Below are positions 46,842 through 57,918 of a stretch of 64,000 nt of DNA, one piece after another. Every line of letters begins with the position of its first letter. The first letter of the stretch is position 1. The notes under the pieces were generated by a model, which saw only the letters and a program-made list of their open reading frames with translations, searched no databases and was not told where the DNA came from. Source of the DNA: Protea cynaroides (Eukaryota > Streptophyta > Magnoliopsida > Proteales > Proteaceae); the NCBI GenBank assembly GCA_028583415.1, contig CM053270.1, positions 50,608,663 through 50,672,662 on the forward strand, in the 5' to 3' direction. Position numbers and translations under genes: made by a program.

Positions 46842-48176
46842 TCTACCCTTTTCTAAATCCCTTTGCACTGTTCTGAGGTGTGGTTCTTGTAAAATTACTA
46901 TCTTCACCTCGTCCAGTAAATTTGGTAAGATTTTTAAGCTGCAAACATGAGAGAGAACTTGTGAATCAAGCCTTGCTCTATTGGGTCATTTGGAGACTTC
47001 AATATATGCTGTTCTTCGTTCCATGCTGAAACTGATCTTATAAAACACAGTGTCGTGTTGGTACTAGGCCATGCCTCTGGTTTCTATATCCACTTCTTGC
47101 TTAGTGCGTCAGCCACAACATTCACCTTGCCTAGATGGTACTTGATGTCATAGTCATAGTCTTTTAATAGTTCTAACCATCTTCTTTGCCTCATATTCAA
47201 CTCCTTCTGAGTAAAGAGGTAGGTGAGACTTTTGTGGTCAGACTTGATCTGAAACTTCTCATTGTACAGGTAATGGTTCTACGTCTTCATCGCATGATTA
47301 CAACAGCCAACTCCAGGTCATGCGTAGGGTAAATGGGTCGGGTCTTCGAGTCGACCTATTGGGACAAGTCCTTAGGCTGTCAGGTTAGAGTATTCGCTTT
47401 TGGGTAACCTGAATTCTAAGGTTTTGGTTCAGGTTCTGATCGGACCCAAATGGTTCTGGATCAACCCAAGGACCTAGGTCATTCGGTTTGGGCTTGATCT
47501 GGCAGGTTCTTGGTTGGCCCTGAGTAGGGTAATTCTTTTCATGTTCCTTTAATTGTTTTGAAGCATAGGTTATCACCTGTTCTCCCTGCATCAGCACACA
47601 TCCTAGCCTTAATCATGAGGCATCCGTGTATAAAGTGAATGGTTGCCCTGGCACTGGGATAATCATGATGGGTGCAGAGACCAATTTTGACTTCAAAGTT
47701 TGGAAGCATTCTTCACACTTATCCGTCCATATAAATTTCTCTCTCTTGTTGGTTAATTTGGTAAGTGGCACTGCGATTTTGGAGTAGTCTTCTACAAATC
47801 TCCTATAGTAGCCAGCTAGACCCAAGAAGCTAGGATCTTGGCAACTATTTTCGGTGCTTCCCATCCTACAATGGCAACTATCTTGCTAGGATTCACTTTA
47901 ATTCCTTTTGCAGACATCACGTGACCCAAGAAAGCCACTTTATCCTGCCAAAATTCATACTTCTTGAATTTTGCATAGAGCTTCTTACTTCTTAGTCACT
48001 GTAAAGCTACTCTTAGGTGTGTTGCGTGCGTCTCCTGGTCTTTAGAATAGACCAATATGTCATCTATGAATACTATGACTGAAGTGTCCAATATATCATG
48101 AAACACTCGGTTCATCAGTTTCATAAATGATACAGAGGCATTGGTCATTCCAAATGACATCACAAGAAACTCATAA
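46842..48176 (-). pseudogene. Element A reverse transcriptase and RNase H
   Basis: Read leftward: HYEFLVMSFGMTNASVSFMK, VFIDDILVYSKDQE, FLGLAGYYRRFVEDYSKIAV, FIWTDKCEECFQTLK, FTLYTDAS, MLMQGEQVITYASKQLKEH, then a 192-bp insertion, then RNase H remnants (SDHKSLTYLF near 47240) and a connection region. The reading frame meets that at 30262 across element B. Several frameshifts and stops. The first part of reverse transcriptase is missing, cut by element E at 48176. Confidence 0.85.
47333..47524. mobile_element. 192-bp non-autonomous element in element A RNase H
   Basis: TAGGGTAA flanks it exactly (47325-47332 and 47525-47532), an 8-bp duplication typical of hAT elements. The insert breaks RNase H between the KNYPT and DLELA blocks. 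It contains GGGTCGGGTC and other words resembling the arms of the 770-1443 element. Terminal inverted repeats are weak. Confidence 0.65.
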
Positions 48177-50496
48177 TGTAAGACCCGTACTCCACTAACC
48201 CAGTTTAACCATGTCATGCCAGGTCTTCCTATCATAGTAGGCTCAAGCGAACCATCTGTATGAAGAAACCACAAGACTAGGTAAGCAAGAACAATACAAA
48301 ATAGTCAATTAAGGTTGTGTGGTCAACTATTAAAAGTTGTGTGGTCGACCAATCAAATTTAAAAATGAGACCAGTCAAATATGGGTTGTGTGGTCGACTA
48401 TTTTGACTTATGTGGTTAATAGATTTTGTGACCATAGAGTCCACCGTCAAACCCAGAATCGACTTTGTAATTTGGAAACTTTCTAAAATTAAGGGGATTT
48501 CTTTCCTAACTTTGAGAGGATTCTATATGGAGTCTTTCTCTTTATATAGAGGACGTCCCTCTACCCTCTCTCACTCTTTTGGAGCAATAACAAACCCTAA
48601 AACTAAGAGAAAGAGAGGAGAGGAAGGAAAAGGAGACTTAGAAAGGAGGGCTTGGAGAAGGATTTGCAGAAGAGGTTGCTATCTCTCTCTATAGCAAGGA
48701 ACCAATGTAAGGAACCAATCCCTGTAGATATAGGTTGATTAGGATTGATCTCCAATCAATGAGTTAACGAGTTGAACCCAATATTGTGTTTGAGATCATG
48801 CAATTTCCCAATTAACCTCAAGGAAAACCATGGAAACTAGGTTAAGGTTAGTTGTTAGTTGAAACCCATGATCAAAAGGCCATAGAATGACCATAGGTTG
48901 AATCCAAAGGTCGAGCTAAAGGATTGGATGGAAATCAGGCTCAAAAATACAATCTATAGATGTGTGGTCGCTATACTGGTTGACCATAGAGTAACCAGTG
49001 AGTCAACCACAGGCTCTCGAAAAGTTACCAGAGATTGTGTGGTTACATCAGTGGTCTCATGATGCATGACCACAGAGTCAACCACACAGTGTATGGTCGA
49101 TGTATACTAGCGACCACAGAGTCGACAAATCAACTGTTAAAAAACCTGTTTTGGGTTTTCGATTACTATAAATTTATGAAATAAAACCCTAAATTAAACT
49201 TATAAATTGTTTAGATGTCCAACTAGTCTAAAGTGATTTCCAAAGCCTTGAAGAGGGACAAGTATCGTTTATAGGTGAGGGAACAAGACCTAAACTAATT
49301 GGTTAATAGCAAACTACCTCTATTTTAATGCCATGCTTCGTATGTTAATCTTGTGTGTTCACATGACATCCAATATTTGTTATTACTGTTCATGCATATA
49401 ACATGTTGCTTATTCTTGATTTATTTGTTATGTTATAACATGCCATCCCAATTATGTTATGATTAAGCATGCATGAGCGTCCTTGCTTTTGGGGTCAGTA
49501 GTGCTATGTAGTGGTAGGAACAAGTGGCGAGGAAGCCCAAGCCCCCATGAATGTGATTGACCTATGTTTGTGCATCGTAGTATCGTCATTACCTTAACGG
49601 AACTAGTACGTCATAGGATATTAGGGGAAGTAATCACGGATCTGTGGTTGTAAGCCCTATCGACGGACCTTAATTCTATCTCTATGGGTCTGTTGAGGGA
49701 TGCTGGGGTAAGGCCTTGGATACAAATCTTTTATGACATCTAGGATTGGCTAGTCACAAATCCAGTTTACAAGCCCTTTCCAGTAAGGGCATACTTACTG
49801 GTATGGGTAGGATATTAGGGGGAGTTTTGGTGGTGTTTGATCTGAAATCTCTAGCTTTATCCCTATTCTATAGTAGGTGATGTGGGATGACAGTAGTATG
49901 TGATCCATTGGACTTGCTCACATTTTCATGCATGGAGATGTGGTAGCCGCCTATCCTTACCATAGCACCTAGTAAACTTATACCTGAGACCAAAAATACG
50001 AATATGACTGCATGCATATATTTGCACATTGTTTTATTTTTCTCATTGAGTCATGTTGTGTGCTCACCTTTCGACGTTGTATGTTTTGAGTTGATGATGT
50101 ATGTATTATCATTGAAGATTATATGAGTGCGCCGTCGTATTGACACATGGTGGCTATGGACATGTAGGTTGTGGAGAAAGGGCATGAATCTTTATGCGAG
50201 TGTTTTCAATGTATTTTTGAGTATTTTATTTTTATTTGAGATTTAGAACATGTAGCAGATATTATTTATGTTTTGAGTTTATTTGGAGATAACTAGTTTA
50301 ATTAGTTAGTTATCATGTTAGACTCTCAGGTCATTATTAATAAGGACTTCCACTATTTATTTTATTATCTCTGATTAAGATGTGGAATGTATTTGGTTTG
50401 GCTTTGTTGGCACGGTTTTACGAGATCCTGGCTTGAACCGTTAGTTCTTATGACGGTTCATCACACTTCTGGTTTATTCAGAATTGGGGTGTAACA
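48177..50496 (+). repeat. First LTR of element E
   Basis: TGTAAGACCCGTACTCC to TTGGGGTGTAACA, 2320 bp. TATATAGAGGACGTCC near 48543 marks the promoter. GTGTGGTCGAC and CCACAGAGTC words cluster on both sides of it (48310-48470 and 48960-49130). Confidence 0.88.
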
Positions 50497-50499
50497 ACT

Positions 50500-50511
50500 T
50501 AGTATCATAGC
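50500..50511 (+). promoter_or_regulatory. Degenerate primer-binding site of element E
   Basis: TAGTATCATAGC, two changes from TGGTATCAGAGC, just inside the first LTR. Confidence 0.75.
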
Positions 50512-50719
50512 TCTAAGGCTCTGCCAAGCAAACCTGAATACATCCACAAAAGTCCATGAACTGAGTTAGGATAGAATTAAAATCTTTAATAAAAACACAC
50601 CCTAAGCACATTGTTGTTTGAGACAAAAATTAAGCAAACTCGTCCATCTGTCGCTCACTGTGCATCATGCTCCTGAGTGGTACGAAGATTCTTAGTATGG
50701 TCCGCCACTCATCCATCTG

Positions 50720-51291
<572 letters not shown>

Positions 51292-51420
51292 GACCTGAAA
51301 CAAAAGTAAGATAATGTATATCCTGATAAGAAAAATAAAGTACAGTCCACACTCTGGACAGTTACTCTGCAATATAAACATCAAAAGAAAATGTATTTAT
51401 AACAGAAAGAAAAATGAAAT

Positions 51421-52659
51421 CTAGCCCTGAGCTGGTGGAGGATAAGGTGGAGACTCTACCTGCTCCTGAGTAGTACGAAGATTCTTAGTAAGGTCCGCCA
51501 CTCGTCCATCTGTCTCTCGCTGGACATCGAGCAAACCCTATTAGGCCTCTAGGATCTTTCTTACCTGCTGCTCCATGGTGCGCAAAGATGCTCTAATCTC
51601 TCGAAGGAGCGCTATCATATCATTTGGTGGAGGGCACAAGGGACCAGCTGAGGAGGTAATCCGAAAAGGGCCTGCTCTAGAAGGGTGCTGTGGTGAAGAA
51701 AGAGGGATGTCCATGTACATACGATCATCATCCTCATCACCCTCTGTTGCGGCCGCCTTAAAGACTGCCTCTGTTGCCTCTACTGTTGCCACATCTACTA
51801 CCGCTACTCGACCTAGAGGACGCTCTATAGCATTTCGCTCCTCGTCACTGACCTGCACATCCTACATCCCCATCTTGCAGATAGCATCCCAGTCAAGGTC
51901 TGCTGATATAGTGTCCTCATAAAATCTCTCATCCTCTAGGCTTACTTTCAGACGAGTAAGCAAGGTGGTGATCAAGTGTCCATAGGGTAGGTTGCCCTTC
52001 AGACTGTACGTTGTGGCTCGATGTATAGTGGGAATGATAATGTATGAGAGACAGACAGGGTGTCTGGTGCAGATGCAATAAAGAAGATACTGGGTCAGCT
52101 GTGAAACACTCTTGTAATGTCTACTTTGTAGTATAAGATTATGTTGGTTGATCTTGTAGTATACACGTGGCTTAGGACGAAGATTGATCGCTTTCATCTC
52201 CCAGCGATTACTCCGTAGGATCTGGCAGCTCACCTTGGCGCGCATAGTCTCTATGAAGAACTTACATTCCTTTGGAGCGCAGTAGACCAACTCACCATGG
52301 TTGGAGATGCCTAGAATATCTACTAATTGCTGAGTGTTGAATGAGATAGGTACCCTTTTCACCCAGCTGGTGATCCTAAGATCCCTACCTCTATCCAGAT
52401 CCTCTGGGTCACCCTCCAGCTGTAGGTTACAATAGAAATGCTTGACAAATTCTGGACAAGTGCACCCTTCATATTGGGTTATTGGAAGCCAACCCATGTC
52501 ACCAAATGCCCTCTTTACATCGAATAAAGCTAGACTTGACAAATTGACGAACCGACCGACCTCTACTCTTTTTCATTGGTACCAAGGATATTGTGCCTCG
52601 TCCTCTGTAGATCAAAAGAGTGATGCATCATATGGTCTGGGAATCTTGGTTCGGGCCAT
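51421..52659 (-). pseudogene. Antisense ORF of element E, nearly open
   Basis: From ATG 52659 (MARTKIPRPYDASLF) to the stop at 51421, 413 codons. A continuous 226-codon block covers SSLALFDVKRAFGDMGWLP, FVKHFYCNLQLEGD, DLRITSWVKRVPISFNTQQL, LGISNHGELVYCAPKE, YYKINQHNLILQSRHYKSVS, QYLLYCICTRHPVCLSYIII, NLPYGHLITTLLTRLK and DLDWDAICKMGM. Then come DVQVSDEERNAIERP, an acidic GDEDDDRMYMD stretch, and a helical end with IALLREIRASLRTMEQQVRK. Only a handful of stops, several at sites where B has Gln, Trp or Arg. It is better preserved than gag beside it. No known catalytic motif. Function unknown; its place and orientation match element B. Confidence 0.78.
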
Positions 52660-53244
52660 ATGAGCTGCAAAAAACTAAAACAAATAAATTAGTAAAAGTT
52701 AGAAATTTGGGCAGCATAACGACGTAAATTCATCAAAAACCTTACTTTTCACCCAAATACCTGGGCAGGAGGACTTAAATGATTCAAAAACCATCTTGCA
52801 ATAATTAACTAATAGGAAATTGTGACCCATTTTAGGAGATTTCAAGAAAATTTCAAAATTTGGGCAAAATCCCCAATTTCTAGGTCAAAAGATCAAATTT
52901 TTGGGTGTTTGGCCAAACCAACTGATGAAACCCCAAATTTCTTGAGGGTTTCTGTCCGTTGGGTGCCCAACATCAAACTCAAGCGAAGAAATTAAAATTT
53001 TCACAATGGAATAAATTTTAATTTGAAGAAAATGATAAAAGACGATAAAAACCTAAGTTTATTAGGGCAAAGAGAAAATGGAAATGGAGAACATACCTTA
53101 AAGAAGGGAATGAAAGTCATTGGCCGATGAAAGAATCTCCAAGTTGTCTGGTTGATGCTGTAGCAACTCAGTGGTGGCGAGTTGAGTCAGAGCCCAGAAG
53201 AAGACAAAAGAAAAATGGTTCAAAATCGTGTATTAAAACAGATT

Positions 53245-53400
53245 TTTGGTTGACCTGTTGACTAATTCAGCCAAAATAGTCCACCGTAGAGTTGACTAAA
53301 GAGTTAACCACATAGCCCCAGGAATTTTCTAGGGTTTGTGTGGTCGCTTCAGTGGTAGCAAGATATGCGACCGGTCAATGTCGACTAGACAAATTTTCTA
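53245..53400. promoter_or_regulatory. GTCGAC-type word cluster shared with E's LTRs
   Basis: TTGTGTGGTCGCTTCAGTGG at 53336-53355 corresponds to the LTR stretch starting TTGTGTGGTTACATCAGTGG at 49034. GGTTGACC, GAGTTGAC and GTCGACTAG words surround it. It lies about 590-740 bp upstream of the antisense start, as in element B. Confidence 0.55.
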
Positions 53401-53531
53401 CTATGTTTTTTCTGTTTAGTTCAATGTTTGGGAATTTTCTTTCATTGTGGGACTAATCTATAAACTATCCTATGCTGTACTTGTCTCACATCTATTGACT
53501 ATGCAAAAACTACCATAATCGATAATTTGAA

Positions 53532-54845
53532 ATGGCTTGCCGCAGTTATGGAAACAGTCGAAGAGGCCGTAGCCCAACCCCACCACCACTTGAAAGGGGG
53601 AATGAGAATGGGAACCCTAAAGAACAGGTTGGACACAATGAAAATCAAAATAATGTACCTCAAGGGGTTAACAACCAGGCCAACCTAACCAACTTACCAG
53701 AACCACCACCTGAGTTGACCACGATTGTGACAAATTTGGCACGATAGGTGCAAGACCAACAACGGATGTTACTGGCTATGCAAATTGCCATGGGGATTGC
53801 TTCTTCAGCTGTCAATACTACACTAACACCTCTTGGTCAGACTAGCATGGTATCGGTTGGAAGCAGCGTGGTGCCTCCAACACCTGTTGTCAACAATACT
53901 ATGCCCATAGCACTTGTACGCAATAACTCGATGCCTACAGCTTAGCAAACTCCAGTAATACACACTCCAGTACAGAATCTCAGAGTACAACAAGGAGGGA
54001 ACAATTAAGCCAGTCATCTGAATCAGCCACCCATATATGGGTTCTACACACAAAGCCAGCTTGACGACTCTAGGCTGATAGAGCATTTTTTAAAGATGAA
54101 GCCGAAGGAGTTCTCGGGCAAGCCATCTGACCTGTTATGGCCGGCTCATTAGATTGACAAAATGGAGAAGAAATTTATGATGATGACCATATTGGAAGAG
54201 GAGAAGGTACTATGTGTGACCTTCATGCTGAAAGGAGATGCAAATCATTGGTGGAAGTCCACTCATAATTACCTACTGGCCAAGTATCCTCAGTTGACTT
54301 GGGTTATATTTAAGAAAGTGTTCTTTGAGAAGTACTTCCCCAGAAGTTTCAGAGACCAGATGGAAAAGGAGTTTCTGAACTTGTACCAAGGACAGATGAC
54401 AGTCGATGCTTATCAACAGCGTTATGAAGAGTTATTCTTTTTGGCCCTGCAAGAAGAAGAAACAAAGACTCGAAGATTCATTATGGGATTAAGAGGAAGT
54501 ATAAGAGAGCATGTGCTGGGACTGGAAAAGACCATTTATAATGAAGCAGTACAGATTGCATGAATCGTAGAGTCGAGTCAGAAGGAGAGCTACTTTGCTC
54601 AGAACCGTGATGTAAAAAGGCTAAATAGAGGTTCATTCAACGGAGGAAGTTCTAAGACCTTTAAACCATACAGGCCGTAGAACTCTAATGGAGTAGCTAA
54701 GATGACTCCAACAGTTCTACCTTAACCTGGACAAGTTACTGCTAATATTAAATGCTTCAACTGTGATCAAATGGAGCACTATGCAAAGAATTGCCCTAAG
54801 CCTAAGAAGCACGTGCAGCAAGCCTATGAATGTCTTACCACGTTT
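53532..54845 (+). pseudogene. Element E gag
   Basis: ATG 53532, MACRSYGNSRRGRSPTPPP, LTTIVTNLAR, then AMQIAMGIASS, FLKMKPKEFSGKPSDLLWP, MEKKFMMMTILEEEKVL, MLKGDANHWWKS, FFEKYFPRSFRDQMEKEFL, YQGQMTVDAYQQRYEELFFL and the zinc knuckle CFNCDQMEHYAKNC near 54752. Stops at about 53745, 53944, 54006, 54151, 54561 and 54723 all read as C-to-T or G-to-A changes of Gln, Trp or Arg codons. Unlike B gag, the main capsid block has no frameshift. Confidence 0.87.
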
Positions 54846-55200
54846 TGGAAAAACGTGGAAAGGTAGCATATTAGCTTGCACTACCACTATCTATGTCTGG
54901 TGTACATGATGTATTCCATGTCTCACTATTGAAGACGTACATTAGAGATCTAACACATGTTTTGACAGTGGATCCACTGGATTTGACTGAAGATCTGACA
55001 TTCGAATTGGTGCCATTTGAGATCACAGTCGAAAGGTTCAGCGTCTTCACAATCATGATACTTGTTATGTTAAGGTTACCTAGAGAAGCCAAGATGTGGA
55101 AGAAATAACATGGGAAGAAGAAGATGCTATGCAAAAACAATATCCTCACCTATTCGATTTGGAAGGTATGAATAAATTTCGAAGATGAAATTTATTTAAG
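54846..55200 (+). pseudogene. Element E pol remnant: integrase C-terminus and chromodomain
   Basis: Directly after the gag zinc knuckle the sequence jumps to ERGKVA-like sequence, SGVHDVFHVSLLKTYIRDLT and LTEDLTFELVPFEIT, then a chromodomain-like end with WEEEDAMQKQYPHLFD. The equivalent point in B is about 44295, so roughly 3.2 kb of pol is absent. The joint is near 54843-54860. Confidence 0.85.
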
Positions 55201-55210
55201 GGACGAGAGT

Positions 55211-57548
55211 TGTAAGACCCACACTCCACTAACCCGATTTAACCGTGTCACGCCGGGTCTTCCTATCATAGCTGGTTGAAGCGAACCATCTGTCTGAAGA
55301 AACCACAAGACTAGGTAAGCAAGAAGAGTAAAAAAATAATCAATTTAGGTTATGTGGTTGACTGTCAGAAGTTGTGTGGTCGACCAGTCAACTTCAGGAA
55401 TGAGACCAGTCAAATATGGGTTACGTAGTTGACTATTTTGACATGTGTGGTCGATGGATTTTACGACCACAGAGTCGACCAGTCAAACCCAGAATCGACT
55501 CTGTGATTTGAAAACTTTCCAAAATTAAAGGGATCTCTTTCCTAACTTTGAAAGGACTCTATATGGAGACTTTCTCTCTATATAGAGGATGTCTCTCTAC
55601 CCTCTCTCACTCTTTTGGAGCAATAACAAACCCTAAAAACTAAGGGAAAGAGAGGAGAGGAAGGAGAAGGAAACTTGGAGAGGAGGGCCTGAAGAAAGAT
55701 TTGTAGAAGAGGTTACTATCTCTCCCTATAGCAAGGAACCAAGGTAAGGAACCTATCCCTATAGATATAGGTTGATTGGGATTGATCTCCCGTCAATGAG
55801 TTGACGAGTGAACCCAATATTGTGTTTGAGATCATGGAATTTCCCAATTAATCTCAAGGAAAACCATGGAAACTAGGTTAGGGTTAGTTGTTAGTTGAAA
55901 CCCATGATCAAAAGGCCATAAAATGACCATAGGTTGAATCCCAAGGTCGAGATAAAGGGTTGGATCGAAATCAGGCTGAAAAACACAATTTATAGTTGTG
56001 TGGTCGCTACACTGGTCGACCACAGAGTGACTAGTGACTAGTGAGTCGACCACAGGCTCTTGGGATGTTTCCAGAGATTGTGTGGTAGCTGTGTGGTAGC
56101 ATAAGTGGTCGCATGATGCACAACCACAGAGTCAACTACATAGTGTATAGTCTACATATACTGGCGACTACAGAGTCGACCAATCAACTGTTAAAAGCCC
56201 TATTTTGGGTTTTCGACTACTGTAAATTTATGAAATCAAACCCTAACTTAAACTCATAAATTGTTTAGGTTTCCAACTAGTCTAAAGTGATTTCCAAAGC
56301 CTTGAAGAGGGACAAGTATCGTTTACAGGCGAGGGAACAAGACCTAAACTAATTGGTTAATGACAACTACCTCTATTTTAATGCCATGCTTCATATGTTA
56401 ATCTTGTGTGTTCACATGATATCCCAATATTTGTTATTACTATTCATGCATATTACATGTTGCTTATTGTTGATTTATTTGTTATGTTATAACATGCCAT
56501 CCCAATTGTGTTATGATTAAGCATGCATGAGCATCCTAGCGTTTGGGGTCAGCAGTGCTATGTAGTAGTTGGAACGAGTAGCGAGGAAGCCTAAGTCCCC
56601 ATGAATGCGACTGACCTATGTTTGTGCATCGTAGTATCGCCTTACCTTAGTAGAACTAGTACGTCATAGGGTATCAAGGGAGGTAATCGTGGATGTTGGT
56701 TGTAAGCCCTATCGGCAGACCTTAGCTCTATCTCTATGGGCATGTTGAGGGATGCTTGGGTAAGACCTTGGATACAAATATTTTATGACATCAAGGATTG
56801 GCTAATCGTGAGCCCAGTTTGTAAGCCCTAGCCAGTAGGGGCATACGTACTGGTATGGGTAGGGCATCAAGGGTAGTTCTGGTAGTGTTTAATCCGGGAT
56901 CTCTAGCTCTATCCCTATTCTGTAGTGGGTGATGTGGGGCGACAATGGTATGTGATCCATTGGGCATGCTCACACTGTCATGCATGGGGGTGTGGTGGCT
57001 GCTTATCATTACCATAGCACATTGTAAACTTATACCTGAGACCAAAGATATGAATATGACTGCAGGCATATGTTTGCGCATTGTTTTATTTTTCTCATTG
57101 AGCCATGTTGTGTGCTCACCTTTCGACGTAGTATATTGTGAGTTGATGATGTAGGTACTATCATTGAAGATTATATGAATGCGCCATTGTACGGACACAT
57201 GGCGGCTATGGACATGCAGGTTGTGGAGGACGAGCATGAATCTTCAAGCAAGTGTTTCCAATGTGTTTTTGAGTAGTTTATTTCTATTTGAGATTTAGAA
57301 CATGTAGTAGATATTATTTATGTTTTGAGTTTATTTGGAGATAACTGGTTTAATTAGTTAGTTATCATATTAGACTCTTCGTTCATTATTAATAAGGACT
57401 TCCACTATTTATTTTATTATCTATGATTGTGATGTGGAATGTATTTGGTTTGGCTTTGTTGGCACGGTCTTATGAGATCCTGGCTTGAATCATTGGTTCT
57501 TATGACGGTTCATTACTCTTCTGGTTTGTTCAGAATTGAGGTGTGACA
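55211..57548 (+). repeat. Second LTR of element E
   Basis: TGTAAGACCCACACTCC to TTGAGGTGTGACA, 2338 bp. It aligns with the first LTR, with several percent difference. TATATAGAGG near 55579 is the promoter. A strong donor-like AAGGTAAGG lies near 55742. Confidence 0.88.
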
Positions 57549-57551
57549 ATT

Positions 57552-57563
57552 TGGTAACAGAGC
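57552..57563 (+). promoter_or_regulatory. Second primer-binding site, after the last LTR of E
   Basis: TGGTAACAGAGC, one change from the initiator-Met site. The next 40 bases (GGCTCTGCCAATCAAACC and on) match those after the first LTR. A primer site is not expected after a terminal LTR. Confidence 0.8.
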
Positions 57564-57609
57564 TCTAGGGCTCTGCCAATCAAACCTGAATACATCTACA
57601 ATTTAATGT

Positions 57610-57918
57610 CATGGAGGCGTTTGATGCTCTTGGGTGGTTACCGATGATTCAATGTGAGGATGTTACTTGACCAGATCTAGTGAATCACTTTTACGCCAAC
57701 TTAGAGCTTGAGGGGGATCCTAATGATTTTGAACATCATCGGGATCTTCGCATTACCATTATGGTAAAGGGGGTTGAGATAACCTTCAACACCCATGAGT
57801 TGGTAGGGCTACAAATCTCCAATAACGGTGACCTGGTTTACTGTACTCTTAAGGAGATGGGTTACCTTACTGACCTACGCCTAGAGGTTGCTGCTCAGAT
57901 CCTTACTCTGGGTTTTCC
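57610..57918 (+). pseudogene. Fragment X: third antisense-type ORF, plus orientation
   Basis: Reads EAFDALGWLPMIQCEDVT, a stop, then PDLVNHFYANLELEGDPNDF, DLRITIMVKGVEITFNTHEL, LQISNNGDLVYCTLKEMG and RLEVAAQILTLGF. It aligns over about 100 residues with the E antisense protein (AFGDMGWLP to the AKVSCQIL block) but lies on the plus strand. It therefore comes from a minus-oriented element or an inversion. Cut at 57918 by the LTR of element G. Confidence 0.75.

Larger units (their letters stand above)
26601..48176 (-). mobile_element. Element A: minus-strand Ty3/gypsy chromovirus, split by B
   Basis: The 3' LTR is at 26601-28791, and pol is read leftward in two pieces, 48176-46842 and 30262-28792, separated by element B with its TCTAC duplication. 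The right end is cut at 48176 by element E, so the 5' half (gag, primer site, 5' LTR) is not in place in this window. Pol order is reverse transcriptase, RNase H, integrase, chromodomain-like tail, the gypsy order. A is the oldest layer of the nest. Confidence 0.85.

Noticed and set aside
47385..47597. Frame joining RNase H to a proline-rich tail
   Set aside because: The tail is translation into the 192-bp inserted element, bounded by TAGGGTAA duplications; not a fusion protein.
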